NCBI GenBank assembly: GCA_016801885.1
Contig: CM028889.1
Coordinates: 17,688,501 to 17,752,500, forward strand
DNA: 64,000 nt
Direction: 5' to 3'
Origin: Toxotes chatareus
Taxonomy: Eukaryota > Chordata > Actinopteri > Toxotidae
In this document: positions 24,982-39,000 of the stretch, piece after piece
How positions within the stretch are numbered: the stretch's first letter is position 1
Layout of the letters: each line of letters begins with the position of its first letter
Position numbers and translations under genes: made by a program
Notes under the pieces: model-generated
What the model was told of the DNA's origin: nothing
Database searches by the model: none
The model's input: the letters and a program-made list of their open reading frames with translations, nothing else

Positions 24982-26724
24982 CTGTCAGACACATAAAAGA
25001 AAGGCCATTAGAGAACAAGGGATTACACCAAAAATAGCATGAAAACTGCCGGCAGATTAGTCATTTGTACCAGTTTAATAAAACTGGGCTTACTCATCCT
25101 AACTGCAATCTCTCACATGAAATCCTGCCAGTGTTTTTTGTCAGTGGTAATTGTGAGGGCACAGGATTAAAGTGTTAAAATGTCTGTGTCAGCAGTACAG
25201 CCTGCCATTAATCACAGCGAAGCATGTGAAATTGATAGGTGTTTACACAGGGTGAGGCTGGGCATGAAGGCAGCTTTAGAGAGCAACATGATCGGGTGGG
25301 GTAGGGTTTGCCCAGGTGGAGAATGTGTGTGTCTCGTGTTTGCGTCTGTGAGAAAAGAAGTTAAATAATGCATTAGGCACAGACAGACGGGAGGAGATTG
25401 TGTCTGGGTTTGTCCAAATGGAGGGAGAGAGTGTGTGTGTGTGTTCATGAACAGTATGTGTGTGTATAAATAGGTACCTGCGTGGTGATGCAGGGATGAC
25501 AGCGAGAGTTGCTGGTGGGGACTGATGGAGCGCTTGGCCTTGAGGGCATTTTCATCTCGGGCAGACAGCTTCAGTGGCAGCATCTGCTTCATATCCACTG
25601 AGGCTGAGAGGAGGAGGAGGAGGAGGAGGAGGAGGGAGGAATAAGGGGCAAAGAAAACGAGACAAACAGAGATAGAATGTGATTTAATTGTAAAATTAGA
25701 TTGCATCGGTAAACTGGCGCAGCTTGGCTTGGCCCCAATTTAGACAGCTAATGTGACCCTAATGAGCCACTTAAATGATGCTGAACGGGTCAAGCTCATG
25801 TCAGACACAGATGGCTTGGATGTCAATGACAGCGAGGAGGGAGGGGGGAATGGTGAGAGGAATAAACCTCAGTGCAACACTTATAAAACATTTTTAGTAG
25901 GGTGTACTTCTATTATGCTTATTATATTAGTATTAGTTTGTGTTGCACTGTAGGCAGCTGCTTTTAGTCAAAAAAAAAAAAAATCCAAAATCAGTGTTAA
26001 TGTCAGTTCAGAGAGCTGAAGGCCAGTAGAAATGACTTCTGTCATTTACTGGTCACACAAGAGTGACCAAAAACAAGTGCGTCTTCAACCTGTGTCTATT
26101 AAGTACCAAATTTGTGACACTCCATCCTTCCACCTACCAATCATGTGAAGCCTAGTAGTCTAACTCCTTACCTGAGCTGTCAGTGCGATGCGAAGCTTTG
26201 CCGCTCTTGCCTCCTTTCCCTTTGCCGCTGCTAAAAGCGGCAAGCTTGGTGGGGATCTGCTGCTGCACCCCGACCAGTTTGTGCTGCTGGTTGGTGGTGC
26301 TGAAGAGGTGAAGCGGGACTTCTGTCTTCAGCGGCAGGGTGGAAGAGCCTGTCTCCCGCCGCAATGTCACTTCAGGGCGCTCTGGATAGTCGGCTGGTGC
26401 TACAGACAGGCTGGCGCGCACCAGGGACTTCTGAGGCAGGTCAGAGACACCGGTGGAGCTAGTGAGACCGGAGGAAATGAGCAGCTCTCCATTCAGACTG
26501 CCAGACAGAGGAGCCACCTGGAGGAGGAAGGATGTTATTTGCTGAGACGTGACTAAGGTCCTCTTCAAGCGTTGAAAACATCATCATTTAAGACTTCAGA
26601 TTCCGTATTCTAGTCCACAAAGGCCTGCTCCCCAACTCTGCACTATAATTATCCATATTTGCGGCCGGATTCAGTTTGGAATCTGAGTTGTGGAAGGTCA
26701 TGTTTGCATGTTGTGTGTGTGTGA

Positions 26725-26783
<59 letters not shown>

Positions 26784-27044
26784 AGTAAGCTGGCTGTATT
26801 GTGGGTTATGTATGAGAGTATTTTTTTTTGAAGGGGAAAAAAAAAAACTTAAAACAACTTCTGAAGAGTACAGAAACCGTCTGTGTGATGCCGTGTCATT
26901 ACAGAAAGACAATCTGTTGAAGAGCACGGTATTTATGGGCTAAAGAGGGAATCAGAAACACATGCAACTCTTTCTGCTGAGCAGACACTTTGGTAAGCCT
27001 GGTAACAGACTTTTGATGTGTTCCAAGAGGCTCAAGGACAATAT

Positions 27045-27085
<41 letters not shown>

Positions 27086-30000
27086 GAAACATAAAACCCT
27101 TAATAGTCCCTGTGCACATAAAGGCATGTCTAACAAAACAGGCAGGGCGGTTAGACAAGCAGGGGAACAAGAAAATGGCTCTCATGACATCAGTGGATGA
27201 AAGACACTGACTGCATTGTCCACTTAATTGCTAGACTGAAGGAAAGATGATCCAGAGATCAAGTAAACATCATCATCCAATCTGCACTGAATAAGACTGA
27301 CCAAGGGGGGTTCTGAAACAATGATGTGGTGTAGTGTTTATATATGTTAGTAATCCTATTTGTTGCATTACATGAAGTATAAAAAGGCATCTGTTCACTG
27401 TGAACTGGAAGACTCCCTACACCAACAAAGACCAGAGCTTCAGCAACATGACACAATGAGTTGCAGAGGGGCAGTTGTCAAAACTTAAAATACAAATCAG
27501 TCAAAAAGTTTTGTTTTTTTGTTGTTGTTAATCTACTTTGCACTTTTGTACAGCCACACAATAATATAATAATGTGTGAGAAAAAAGATGACAAAAGCAT
27601 AACAAGATCACTTGTCCATGTCTCTGTGTAACTGCAGGTCAGTTCAGTAACACCCAATAAATGCATAATAAAAAGGTAAAATCAGATTGGATCATGGTTT
27701 GATCAGTGTGTACGTTTGAAGGTTTCATAATGGATTTGAGCAGCCAATATCCGATATTTAGTATCTATATACTTTTTTTTTTTTTTTTTTTACTAGACCA
27801 CTTTAGGATTCATCAAAATGTCAAAAAAGAAAGTTGGTACTTTTCTCTGAAGTTGAATCCCAGCAGGCTACATAAGGCTACTGACACAAGCCTTTTATCT
27901 GATATGTAATAAAAGGATGATATCCCTATAATCTCAGTCTTCACTGCCACATGCTACAAGACTGATGAGGATGTAGAATACTTCCTGTGGCGATGGGGGA
28001 CCCATGATGACTGTGTTTTGCAGCACATGAAGGGCAGACCCATCTGGCTGTGACTGTGTGTTTGTGGAGACTGTAGCTATCCCCAGCTGTAACAGCAGAG
28101 CATGATGGGATGACCCGAGGCAGAGAGGGGCCCTGCAGTGGGGAAAATCTCCATAACCCCCTTCTCCATGGTAAATCTTCTTCTTCTTCCCTTACATCAT
28201 TCCTCCTTTCAGCACTCACTCATCCTGGCACACAGATGTTCCATTGTTCCCAGAAAAAGGTGATCAGCTTTAAGTGGCATAAACAGCTGGTTTCCAGGGC
28301 AGTAAACCGTGCGGAAGCTGCACAGCACAAAGAAACCTGACTGACAGCACATAAACAATTAGCACTGGCTGCCTTCCAGAGGCCTCTGTTAATAACAGGC
28401 TTGGACTAGCTAATTACACAGCCAAGTTCCTCTCATCCTGAAAACTGCCTGGATACTCCCATATCATACACTTCTCCACTAACACTGCACAGTGTGTTGC
28501 CTTCTACACAATGGACACTACGAGGAAGGACATACTGGATGCTGAATCTCACCTGGACTAGATGATTGGTGGAACAGTAACATGACCCAAGTGATTGAAT
28601 GATTAATCAAGAAAATCTGCAGATTAATGGATAATGAAAATAACTTAGTTGCTGCCATAAGACAACAGATTAATTAATAAAGTAAATAATAATAATAACA
28701 GGCAGATTAATCCACAATAAAAAATATTTTTCCTGTGCAACCCTACATGTGGCTACATCCCAGAATTGGACACAAAGAGGATGCAAAGAAAAGTGCAACT
28801 TTTAGTCTACATACAAGTGCTTTTTTTCCCCTCAAAGAGCAAATGATTAACTTAAAACTATGAGTAATTTGAAAATATTTTAGTTGAAGACAGAACAGGG
28901 CTGCACACAGTGTACAGCTAACAGGTGGGAAATAGCTATAGTGGCAGATGGTGTAGAGAAAATATCTGCCCTCGAACTTGGTGTTCTGTCTTAGTTCTGC
29001 AAAGCAACTGCTACTGACTGATTATAGAAGAAGCAAGTCTAAGGCATCTAGGTATATGTGCGCACATGGTGAAGGTGTTGATGGGTAAAGAGTAGCTCAC
29101 TGGGGTTTTTTTTTTTTTTTTTTCAGACAACCGGAACACATTCAGACAGCAGCATTGTAAATCATCCTGGAGACTGAGGTCAAAGAGGGGAAGAGGTAAC
29201 TCAGTGTGTAGACACTAATACAGCTCACTGTTTACGACTGACCTTTTAATGTTGCTGTTCACCTTTGCCAACATTCCTATGTTTTAGCAATGTTCTCTGT
29301 CATGTTCTTGTAGTTGCTGACACCAAGTACCTATTCAGTCTTGAGCAAAAAGCAGGAGATCCCTCGAAACACTTTCATACTCGGCCAGGGATTTAATTTT
29401 TAACCCTGTAGCCGTAAGCCAAGTTTCTACCCTTTAGTTTTCAGTCCATCAAACAAGGCTGGTGTATGTTTATTGCCTTTTTTCTCTTGGTGTATTGTGT
29501 AGGTTGTTTTTCTTCTTGTTAACTGTCATTCAAATCTCAAAGATTCAAGCTCAAGCCTCCATTACTCACATGCTTTATGCTATTACATTTACATGACTAT
29601 TGTGCAATCAGTCCCGAGGCTCTGTCCTGGGTGACAGCCAATGAAAAAGCCTGAGCCCAGTGTTTTCCTTATCAAGAGGCCAAGCATGATCAAATGAGAT
29701 AACACATGAAAGTCAAGTTTCTCTGAAGTCAGGACATGCTGCAACTAGAACCATTCTTGCTCAAACACTCATTTTAAGAAAAGAAAACACAGAGGCATGA
29801 CTTTTTTTTTTTTCATCAAGTCTAATCATAGCTCTTTGGGCTTGCTGATGAGTCTTAATGTTAGGTGGTGGTGGTGGTGTTTAAATGTCTGTTGATATCA
29901 GGCTGGCTCTGAGCCTGGAACAGATCCTGAGGTCACAGCTGAGGAAAAGATCGTTTGATGTGTTTGATGCAGAGGGGGGACAAACCACTTCCAAATCTCT

Positions 30001-33000
30001 CAAAACCACAGCCAAGAAAGTCCCACGGTAGAACCAGCAGTATAGAACTGTAACCCATACATCTGCATGTGTACAAAACACACAAACACACTACTTAACT
30101 GGTCTAAGACAAATATTATGGGCATGATTTAATGGGGCGCTGAGCGATGACAGGGTCTACATCTGACCTGCTTCAGGTCATATCTTGCAGTCTATGAAAA
30201 AAACAAACAAATCACACAGCGATCTTAGTCACCATCGCTGAATGAGTGAAGACTTCTGTCTGTAATTGGTCTTTGACAGATGATGCAAAACCAAAGTGCA
30301 TTTTGGGTTAACTACCATTTTGGAGGCGTTCTGTGGTCAATGATGGTAATTCAGTAGTCAACTCAGAGCACTTTCTTTGTAGTCAGGTCATATGGATGAG
30401 TGTTGAGTTTTTCTCTGTACAGTATCATCTCACTTTGCTTCCTCTTCTCCAGTTTTACTGCTTTCACTGCCACCAAACAGTATACAAGTAATACAAGTTC
30501 TGTGCTGCACCGCTCACTGTAACAATACCTGTAAAACTGTGACTGACAAAGATCGATACCGGAGCATTACTCATCACAGATGATTAAGTCAATTCAGCAA
30601 GGGGCTCCTTCACTACACAAGACCAGAGGCTGTGGTTTTCCAGGAGTCACTGTGAAGTGTTCCAGGCACAACTCACAGTCAAAGGCCTGCCTTCTGCAGC
30701 CAGTAATGAGATGATAAGTGCAGTAACTCATGTCAGCTGGTTATGTTTGTGTACATCTAGAGTTCGGATTCCAGTGAACTGAGGAGTGAGGAATGTCTTT
30801 TAAAGGTCTTCTTACCATGAAATCTTTGGGATGACACAGACAAATGGATAGTAGATAGATAGGCAGCCAGATGTCTGAAGATATTAAGAGCAAGGTTACA
30901 TGAAATGGATGAGAACAAAAAAGAGGACAGCACAGTTGCAAAAAAGCACTGTAGCTTTTTTTGGGGACATGTCAGGACTCGAATGGACAGCACTGTGTCA
31001 TCTGTCAGTTATTCAGCTTGGTATGCAGGAAAAAGAGACACTGGCCAATCAGAGATACCTGTCAGGTGTCAACAAGGCAGGAATGCCAGACAGCAGAGAA
31101 GGACTAATGACATCACTGGAGATAGCCTCAATCAGAAAGAAACATCTGTATGGGAGCTTGTGTACCAGTGTTGCGTTGTTAGAAAGCTCATCAGTAAATT
31201 GGCCCAACTTCTTGGGAAACAACAATCCAGTTTGCACACATACTGACAGACCTTTTTTTTTTTTTACCATCAGACAAAGAAAGAGAAAAAGACACAATCA
31301 CTGACTCATCGAACTGAAAATATTTCCTTTCTTACACTGGGGACCATTAGTCAGAGTCTCATCATTAGGTGTGTGACTCCTCCGAATGACAAGATCATGT
31401 GTGTGACTCAGCAAGAACAGCTGCCATTAATGTTCATGATCCTCTCTCACTATTATCGAGTCTAGACCACTGGTTTTAAAATTTGCCCACCAACTTCATT
31501 AAAAATCTCTTTGAAAGAATTACTAAATTTGACATTTCTGTTACTACTATACCCTACCACCACACGGGAAAATCATGTGAAACATGTCAGGAATAATTAA
31601 GTGCTAAAAGAATTAAGTGCTGCCATAGACAAAGTCTGGTTCAAATAAGCTGTTGCCCTCTCCTCACATAAGATTATAAAAGGAAGGCTGCTGTACTGCC
31701 ATGTTTTTAATTTGTAATGCATTTTTTGGTTCATTTCCATCAATGTGATGAAGAATCTTTTGTTAGGTTTTTGCTTTGCTTGATTGTCCAAAAACTGAAA
31801 TTCCTGTCAGAGAGAAATTTCAAGTTTATCAAATAACAATAAATTATTTATGTCATAATACACACCTGGTTGGGTGTTTATTAGGTACACCTAGATAAAA
31901 CTAATGCAGGTGTTCCTATTATTTTGTCTACCCCCTTTATACAAATGATGGTAGGCTAAACAACGGGAATACCTCTCTGTAAAATGATCTTGCAGTTGAA
32001 TCAACACCTCTCTAAAACATTTTCAATAAAAACTGAACATTATAACCTTTATGATGGAGGGTCTTATTGGAGCACTTTTGTATTAAACTGTATTAGTTTT
32101 AGTCAGGTGCACCTAATAAACTGCCACAAGAATGTATATTTATATTGTGATATAAAATTACCTATACTGTGACACAGGAATCAATCCATCTTGACCACCT
32201 TTGATAAGGATACCAAAACTGTCACATCTCTCTGTATCTTCTTGGTTTGTTAAGAAGATAATAAAACTTCCAATGCTACAGTTACTTTCACCTCTCCTCA
32301 GCTCGTCACAGAGAATGCTAATCAACCAAACTGTCACAGTGATACAGGCCTTTGAAAATGCTAAAGGCTGATATTAAGTAACTTTACTGAAGTTCCATGA
32401 CAGATCTGTTAGCACCAAGCATGAAATTACAGTCAGTGGATCTTTCTCAAAGTTCCTCTCCCATGAAACTCACAAACAATGGCCCACATTGTGCTGCAAG
32501 GAGAGAAAGAGGGATACAAGTAAGGAAACACAGGAAGGAGAGCAGAGAAAGAGAAGTGAAGAGAAAGACTGCTCTCTGTGTAGGTGGATTGTGGGGTTAA
32601 GTGGTTTGAGATGCATTCAGTTGTATGTGTGTTGAGATGTCATTTGCATACATGATGAGACAGGAAGGTTGATGTTAAGAGGGAGATGTGCAGACACTGA
32701 AAAGGAGATTAAAAACTACAGAAAGGCAAGATGTGAAGTGCTACAGCCACAAGAAAAGAAGAATGCAAAGATTGAAAACAATCTTGTGTGACTTTAAAAT
32801 TCAAGCAAACGCCTCACTATGAAATCAAATGTCACATAATCTTGCAGCTGATGTATTAAATTACTGAAAAATTTGTACTTCAGTGTTTCAGATGCTACCT
32901 TGGAAGGGTGGGTACAGGATTTGTGCCCAGGGGGGTGGGATCGAAAGAAAAAAGACAAAGGACAAGGTAAGTAAAGGTTTGGAGGAGAGAAGCAAGAACA

Positions 33001-36000
33001 AGAAACGGCCAAAGAGCAATCAAGAGAGACAGGAAAGCCCCTTGTAATTCTTTATCCTGTGAGTCATCGTCACCAACACCACTGTTACTGGTGTTACCTC
33101 ATCCACTCAGTACCTCACCCGTGTCCTTACTTCCCTCCTTCTTACACAGAACTTTGGGTGTAGTAATATACTTTTATATGACCTTCAACTTAGAGTTTCA
33201 TAATTTTCAATGGCATTCTTTAAAACCAAAGCTACCTATAAACTATATTAATCAAAAATGTGTATACGGTTAGTCATCAATCAATAAAACTGTAAAAAAA
33301 AAAACCTTGTTATGATTTTTAGTGTATATGAAATAAATCATATTGTCAAGCTTCATTTTCCACTGTGTGGCTATGAGGGTCCACATGGTGTAAATGTCAC
33401 CATCTGCTAAAATTCTGACGGTACATGCTGACAAACATGTGTGAGCACATCTGTGTGATTCCAAATGTAGTCTGCTGTCCGCATCCAGCAGACTACATCC
33501 GCTCCTTTGCCTTTGTCTCCACTAACAAAAGCTAGCTGGTTAGTCTTGTACTGTGTGGTAAGCCACTCGCTCCAAACTTAAGACATACTGTGATATCTGT
33601 ATTATATCACAGTATGTCTTGTTTTGCTCTTATTTGCCTACATATGACCATTATCATCCACATCACAGGTTCCCCACCTCAATGGTCTTCCGCTTGATCT
33701 TTTTCTGGTTTTCCAGGCGTTCCTTTTCTTTCTCCACAGCTCTGGTAGACTCTCTCAGTCTCTCCAGGTCCTGCTGGTACGTCTCTCTCTGCCTGTCCAG
33801 CTCCTCCCTCTCTTTTGCCAGATGTTCCTGCACCAAAACAAAAACAAGCAATGCAGCAAGGTATATTGCCATCCCAGGAGCAAATTAGGCACAGAGCAAT
33901 GGAGCAAGATTTTCAGGTCAATGACAGCACGGCACTTCACCTCCAGCCGTCTGCATTCCTCCTCCCTTTGTCGGAGCCTAGCCTCGGTGGTCTCAACTTG
34001 CTGGCGGTGCCTCTCCCTCTCCTTCTCCCAACGCTGCTGCTCCTGCCGGTGTTGAGACTGCAACTTGTGGAAGCTGGCCAGCTCTTCTCTCTGCAGGGCC
34101 AGAGTCCTCTGCTTCTCCTGCTCCAGGAGCACATTCCCTCGGTGGCGGCCGGGCAGGGAGGCCCGCTCTGTCAAAGAGGCCCGCTGCAGCTCAATGTGGC
34201 TGTCCTGCTGAGATATGATGGCCTGAAGACGAAGACGGGGATAGGAGAAAAAAAAACATATTTTAATTTTGTACTGAGACAATGTTTATTTGCTATTACA
34301 GTGGAACAGAAATTCAATATGCTTTTTGTGAAAGTTATCAAGTTAAAGTGAGTCAACCTACAAATAAAAACACCAAATAAACAGTTAAAGTTAATGCTGC
34401 ATTTGTTGACATTTCCAGGTAGAAAATAAACAGAATAAACAGCTGAGGGGACAGTATTACCTGCAGACTATAGAGCCTTTGGGAGAGCATCAGCACTCTG
34501 TCAAAGAACTGGACCAGAGACACAGACAAAGTTATCATGATATAATTAATTTTCAAATTAAACTGAAATGTAATTTTCAATTCAAATCAATCCAATTTTA
34601 TTTATATAGCGCCAAAATTGTCTCAAAGCGCTTTACAGAGACCCACAGCCTGACCCCAGAGCAAGCACTTAAGGTGACAGTGACAAGGAAAAACTCCCTT
34701 TTAACAGGAAGAAACCTTGAGCAGAACCCGGCTCATATGGGGGACCCTCCTGCCGATGGCCGGGCTGGGTGAAAGGAGGAAAAGGAGGAAGATAGGACAG
34801 CTGGGAATGGAGGAGAGGAGGAGAAGGACATGCAGCATAATACAAACAGGGTTGACAATGGACAATGTTAGAGGGCCAGCATTTAGATTACAGTTAGTGA
34901 CACGTTAGTGGATAATGTGAGCTCAGCAGATTACAGTTACGACAGGAGACAGAGCACAGAAGCAAAAAGCTGTCATAGTTGGTAATTAACCACCAGCATT
35001 TCCAAAACAATACAAGATTTCATTGCATAAGCAAGCTACTCATGGGTACATCTTTTCAGTTCAGCAAACATGGTTATGAATATCAAATCCAGCCGTTTTG
35101 TGTAACACAAGGCGACAGATCAGAGAAAGAGAGTTTACCTCAGCCTCAGGGAAGGAGTTGGACCAGATGCAGTTCCATCTGGCGGGAGAGCAGGAGCTCT
35201 CATCAACCTGAGCAACAGCAGTCAGACACACAGCAAGTCATACTAATGAAATAACATCACAAACACACTGTGAGTACTGTGCTGCACTGCTACAAATGGA
35301 AGACCCTGAAAACATTTGGAACATATGAAATTTGTTTATGGTAATATATGAAAAAAGGCTGTCCAACCTACACATTAAAATCCAAAAGAGGTTTCATTGA
35401 GGTGTTGTTCTTAGCCATGTAGGTAGAAAAGGTAAAATGTGTGCAATTTTGTTTGTCAAATAATGTGATTTATTATATTGCATGTGAGTGGCTTTTTTTG
35501 TCACACCAGGATTTACTGGAAGTTAAATCAATGTTGAGCCCAATGTGTTATCAAGGCTTTTTCTATTTATAAACAAATGAAGTGACCTGCAAGAACAGGG
35601 TTACAGTAAACATCAGGACATGGAAACTTTCCAGATGACTTGGTCTGTTTACTGTTTACAGGAAATAACACTCTGACTCATCCCAATGAGTGTATGGTGA
35701 GGCCCCTACCGTCTGCTCCAGGGTGTGGCTGCCACAGAGGTCTTTGAGCTGAGGGTCAGAGCTGGCTCTCTGGCTTCTGTCTCTGTTTCTGGACTCGCCA
35801 GAAGAGTTCTTCTTCACACTGCCATCTGGCAAACACACATCAACACACACCGAAAGAGACACGGTGACAAACACACACAAATAAGTAAACCAACCTGATA
35901 CATAGAAACATTCACAGTCACAAACACTGCACAGAACCACACACATATACATGAAAAACTATGCCCATAACAATCTTGAATTTTTTTTCAGTTTTGCATG

Positions 36001-39000
36001 CTGGCTTTGTTGCCAAGAAATTAGTTAGAAAACCACAACCAATAAAACCAATTCAAGGAATCAATAGTCTTTGAAAAAAGTGTCAAATTTGTTAACAGTT
36101 CATAATTTGAAATACAACTTCAAATTCCATTAGATGGTGGACTTCCTGAGGGCATGGAGTGTGCTGCACTCACTCTTACTGAGGATGGTGGGGCTGCTGT
36201 CATAGCCACCAAAGGTATCAGCTCGCCTAGGCAGGACCCCAGATCCGCCTCCTTCCTCCAATCGAGAGCTTGGAGCCTCCTCCCTTACTCCGGACTGCAA
36301 CAGGTTCTGGAGGTTCTCCACTGAAGTGAAGGAGATAGCAAGTTAGTTAAGGCTGCAAAGCTGGACAGAGTGAGAGGGTTTAGGGGAACAGGAGCAAACT
36401 TAACAATGCTACTTCCACTTATTATGCAGCTGCAGTGGGCACTACACTACTACTACTACACTACATGAACATAAAGCTGACAAACTGTGCGTAAAACCCA
36501 TTCATGGTGTAATGCCTTTGTGTCAGATGTTCATCATGTAGCATTGTCCTACCCTCAGTGATAGCTCCTTTGAGCAGGGTCTCCCCCTGCTGGAGGTCTG
36601 AGGTGTCTCCTCGAAGGAGAAGCCTAGAACGTGAAGCAGTGTCCTCTAGACCTGCCACAGACTCTGCCATGTCTGCAAACAGCTGCAGCTTCTCAGTAAG
36701 AGCCTGCACGATTACTGCGTCCTTCTGGCCCAACCGCTCTACAACAGGAAACACAAAAAAGAATAAGAACAGACTCAGACCTTATAAAATAAATCATGTT
36801 TCACAACTTATCATAAGCCCATTTCTGGAGTATCCATACAAAAAACATTATTATTATTATTAAGGACAGTCGCATATTTTAAGGTGTTTCAAACAGAACT
36901 GGCTACTTAAAAAATAATCTATCTTTAAACAGTCTGAAGAGATGTAGAAGATAAAAAGTCAAAGCTCAAAAAGTCAAAATTTTAATGTTAACATGATACA
37001 TTAGCACCCCCTAGTGATCTGGTATAGCTCATTTTTGAGGGCACTGCTTCAGGCCTGTCAGTGTTTCTTATTGGTTACCTTGAAACTCCTTGAACCTGGA
37101 AGCTCGTGCCTCTTCCTCCTCACTGAACAGCCTCTCTTCTGTATGAGGACAGCTGAGAGTGTAGAGGACAAAAGCCAGTACAGGTGGACAGGTGGAGAGA
37201 CAAAGGAAACAAACTGAGCAAGGCTCTCATGCATTCTCTGTGTCATCTGAGTCCATAGTGCATTTACATATTATAACAATAATAATTTGTTTACACTTTA
37301 CACAATGTGTAAATCATTAACATAATCTTCCAGAATTTGAGACCTGAACAATCAATTTTGGATGCGTCTGAGACAGAATACTAAATGGATGTGTGCCGGT
37401 AACAAAAAAATAAAGTATCTCTCCCTGAAGTGGAGATAGGCCCCAGGAATGTTCTTTCTTAGAGTGGTTCAAAGTACAAAGGTGTCCCTATTAAAGAACA
37501 CACCAGTTGAGTTGGTTGATTTATTCTGTACTTCCTTTAATGCGTGGGTATGTGTGAATGAATGAATGAGTGTAAGAGCATGGGAGCGAGTGAGTGAGTG
37601 AGGGAGCGAGTGTTTGAGAGGGTGTGTGTGAGTGTTTCAGTGTTTGAGTGTGGTCTGGAACGACAATACATAATAAACGGTAAGTATAATATGCAGGGAA
37701 GTTCAATATTTCTAACTGATGTAAGCAAAGCATATGAACGAACTGTAAACGTAAACGGAACGTATTAGCGTTACAACAAGCTAACATATAGCCTCGTACG
37801 GCTCATAGGCCAACTTAGCCGTATTCAACAGGCTACTAAACAAGGGAATAACTCTGAACATGAACATTACACCCACCTTTTAAGCATGTGCGCACTAAAC
37901 ACTTCAGGGTACACATTTTAAGTTATCCGGCGACACCGCTGACTATTACGGCAGCTCGGGCAAAGAAAAGAACTAGATTCTGTAAGTTCGCCGTACAGCC
38001 GCATTTGAGGTGCGTTCACGGACAGTTAGGAATCACATTCATGTACAACTACTAACAGTACGAATACAACTATTTGTAAGTGGGCTTTCTAACACTGCCG
38101 CCCCCAAGTGTCTATAGGGACAGTGGAACCCAAGGTAGAAAGCCACTCAGGTAGCTGGATCCTGGACTTTGTCATCTTCAAGTTCAAGGAGCTGGATCAG
38201 ATGAGCTGCTGGTCGAAGGTAGGTCAGATCCTTAACCTGAACAGCGGCGGTCCTGATGCGTCCATCCACTCCAGTATAAGTCTGTGTCACCTTACCAACT
38301 GGCCAGAGGGCCCGTGGAAGCTGAGGATCAACAATGAGTACCACTTGGTTTTTGGTGAGGTATTTCCCATCTGTCTGCCATTTCTGTCTCTCCTGCAAAC
38401 TGGGCAAGTAGTGACTGATGAACCTTGACCAGAAGTGGTCAACCAGGGCTTGACTATGCCTCCATCTGCGGTTTCCTAAGGCGTTAGTGGAGTCATAGAT
38501 GACCTGAGGGAGTGATGCGTCGTAGCGTCCCATCAGCAGGATGTTAGGTGTGATAGAGTCTGGATCTGCAATGTCTGAAGATACATAGCCAAGGGGGCTT
38601 GGCATTCAGGATGCCTTCCACTTCTGTAAGGACAGTCCGGAGCACTGTTTCAGTCACTGTCTGCTCCTTCAGTACAACATTGAGAGCCGTCTTCACTGAC
38701 TTGATTTCTCTCCCACGTCCCACCGAAGTGAGGAGCACTTGGAGGATTGAAACAGAACTTGATCTGCTGTTCAGCTAATTGTTCTTTCAGGTGTGGAGCC
38801 ATAGCCTCGAAGGCCTCCTGCAGCTCCCAGGCTCCTCCAACAAAATTTGTCCCATTATCAGAGAGGAGCTCAAAGGGTTTGCCTCTCCTGGCGATGAAGC
38901 GCCGCAGAGGCATCATGAAGGCGTCGGCCTCAAGACTCTCTATGCCTGACACTGCACGCAGGGGCGCTGCTGCCTCTTGATTGCTTCCCTTCCTCGCAGA

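Larger units (their letters stand above)
26518..33677 (-). other. Intron 28-29 of arhgef28, 7.2 kb
   Basis: No exon is recognised inside. It holds the TG/CA pair (26728-27079), a partial repeat (28560-28740), poly-T runs (about 27772-27791, 29105-29123, 29800-29812), a MITE (31868-32135) and two perfect hairpins (33465-33498, 33580-33620). Frames of 110-134 codons around 30900-31300 are A/G-rich readings without splice sites or domains. Confidence 0.6.

Noticed and set aside
24728..25042. 104-codon plus-strand frame
   Set aside because: It is a shadow of the Pro-rich last exon, runs past its acceptor and has no splice sites of its own.
26728..27079. CRISPR-like or satellite array
   Set aside because: These are simple TG/CA dinucleotide runs with no unit longer than two bases and no spacers.
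30900..31304. Two overlapping plus-strand frames of 134 and 113 codons
   Set aside because: Both lie in an intron, end in a poly-T tract and show no domain or splice signals.
33815..34351. 178-codon plus-strand open frame
   Set aside because: It lies opposite coiled-coil exon 27. The Leu/Pro/Gln-rich reading is the complement of Glu/Arg/Gln codons and it crosses both splice sites of that exon.
37140..37144. Alternative acceptor for exon 21 at the AG after CATAC
   Set aside because: It gives a premature stop in the required phase, whereas the acceptor at 37153 keeps the frame and the family reading.
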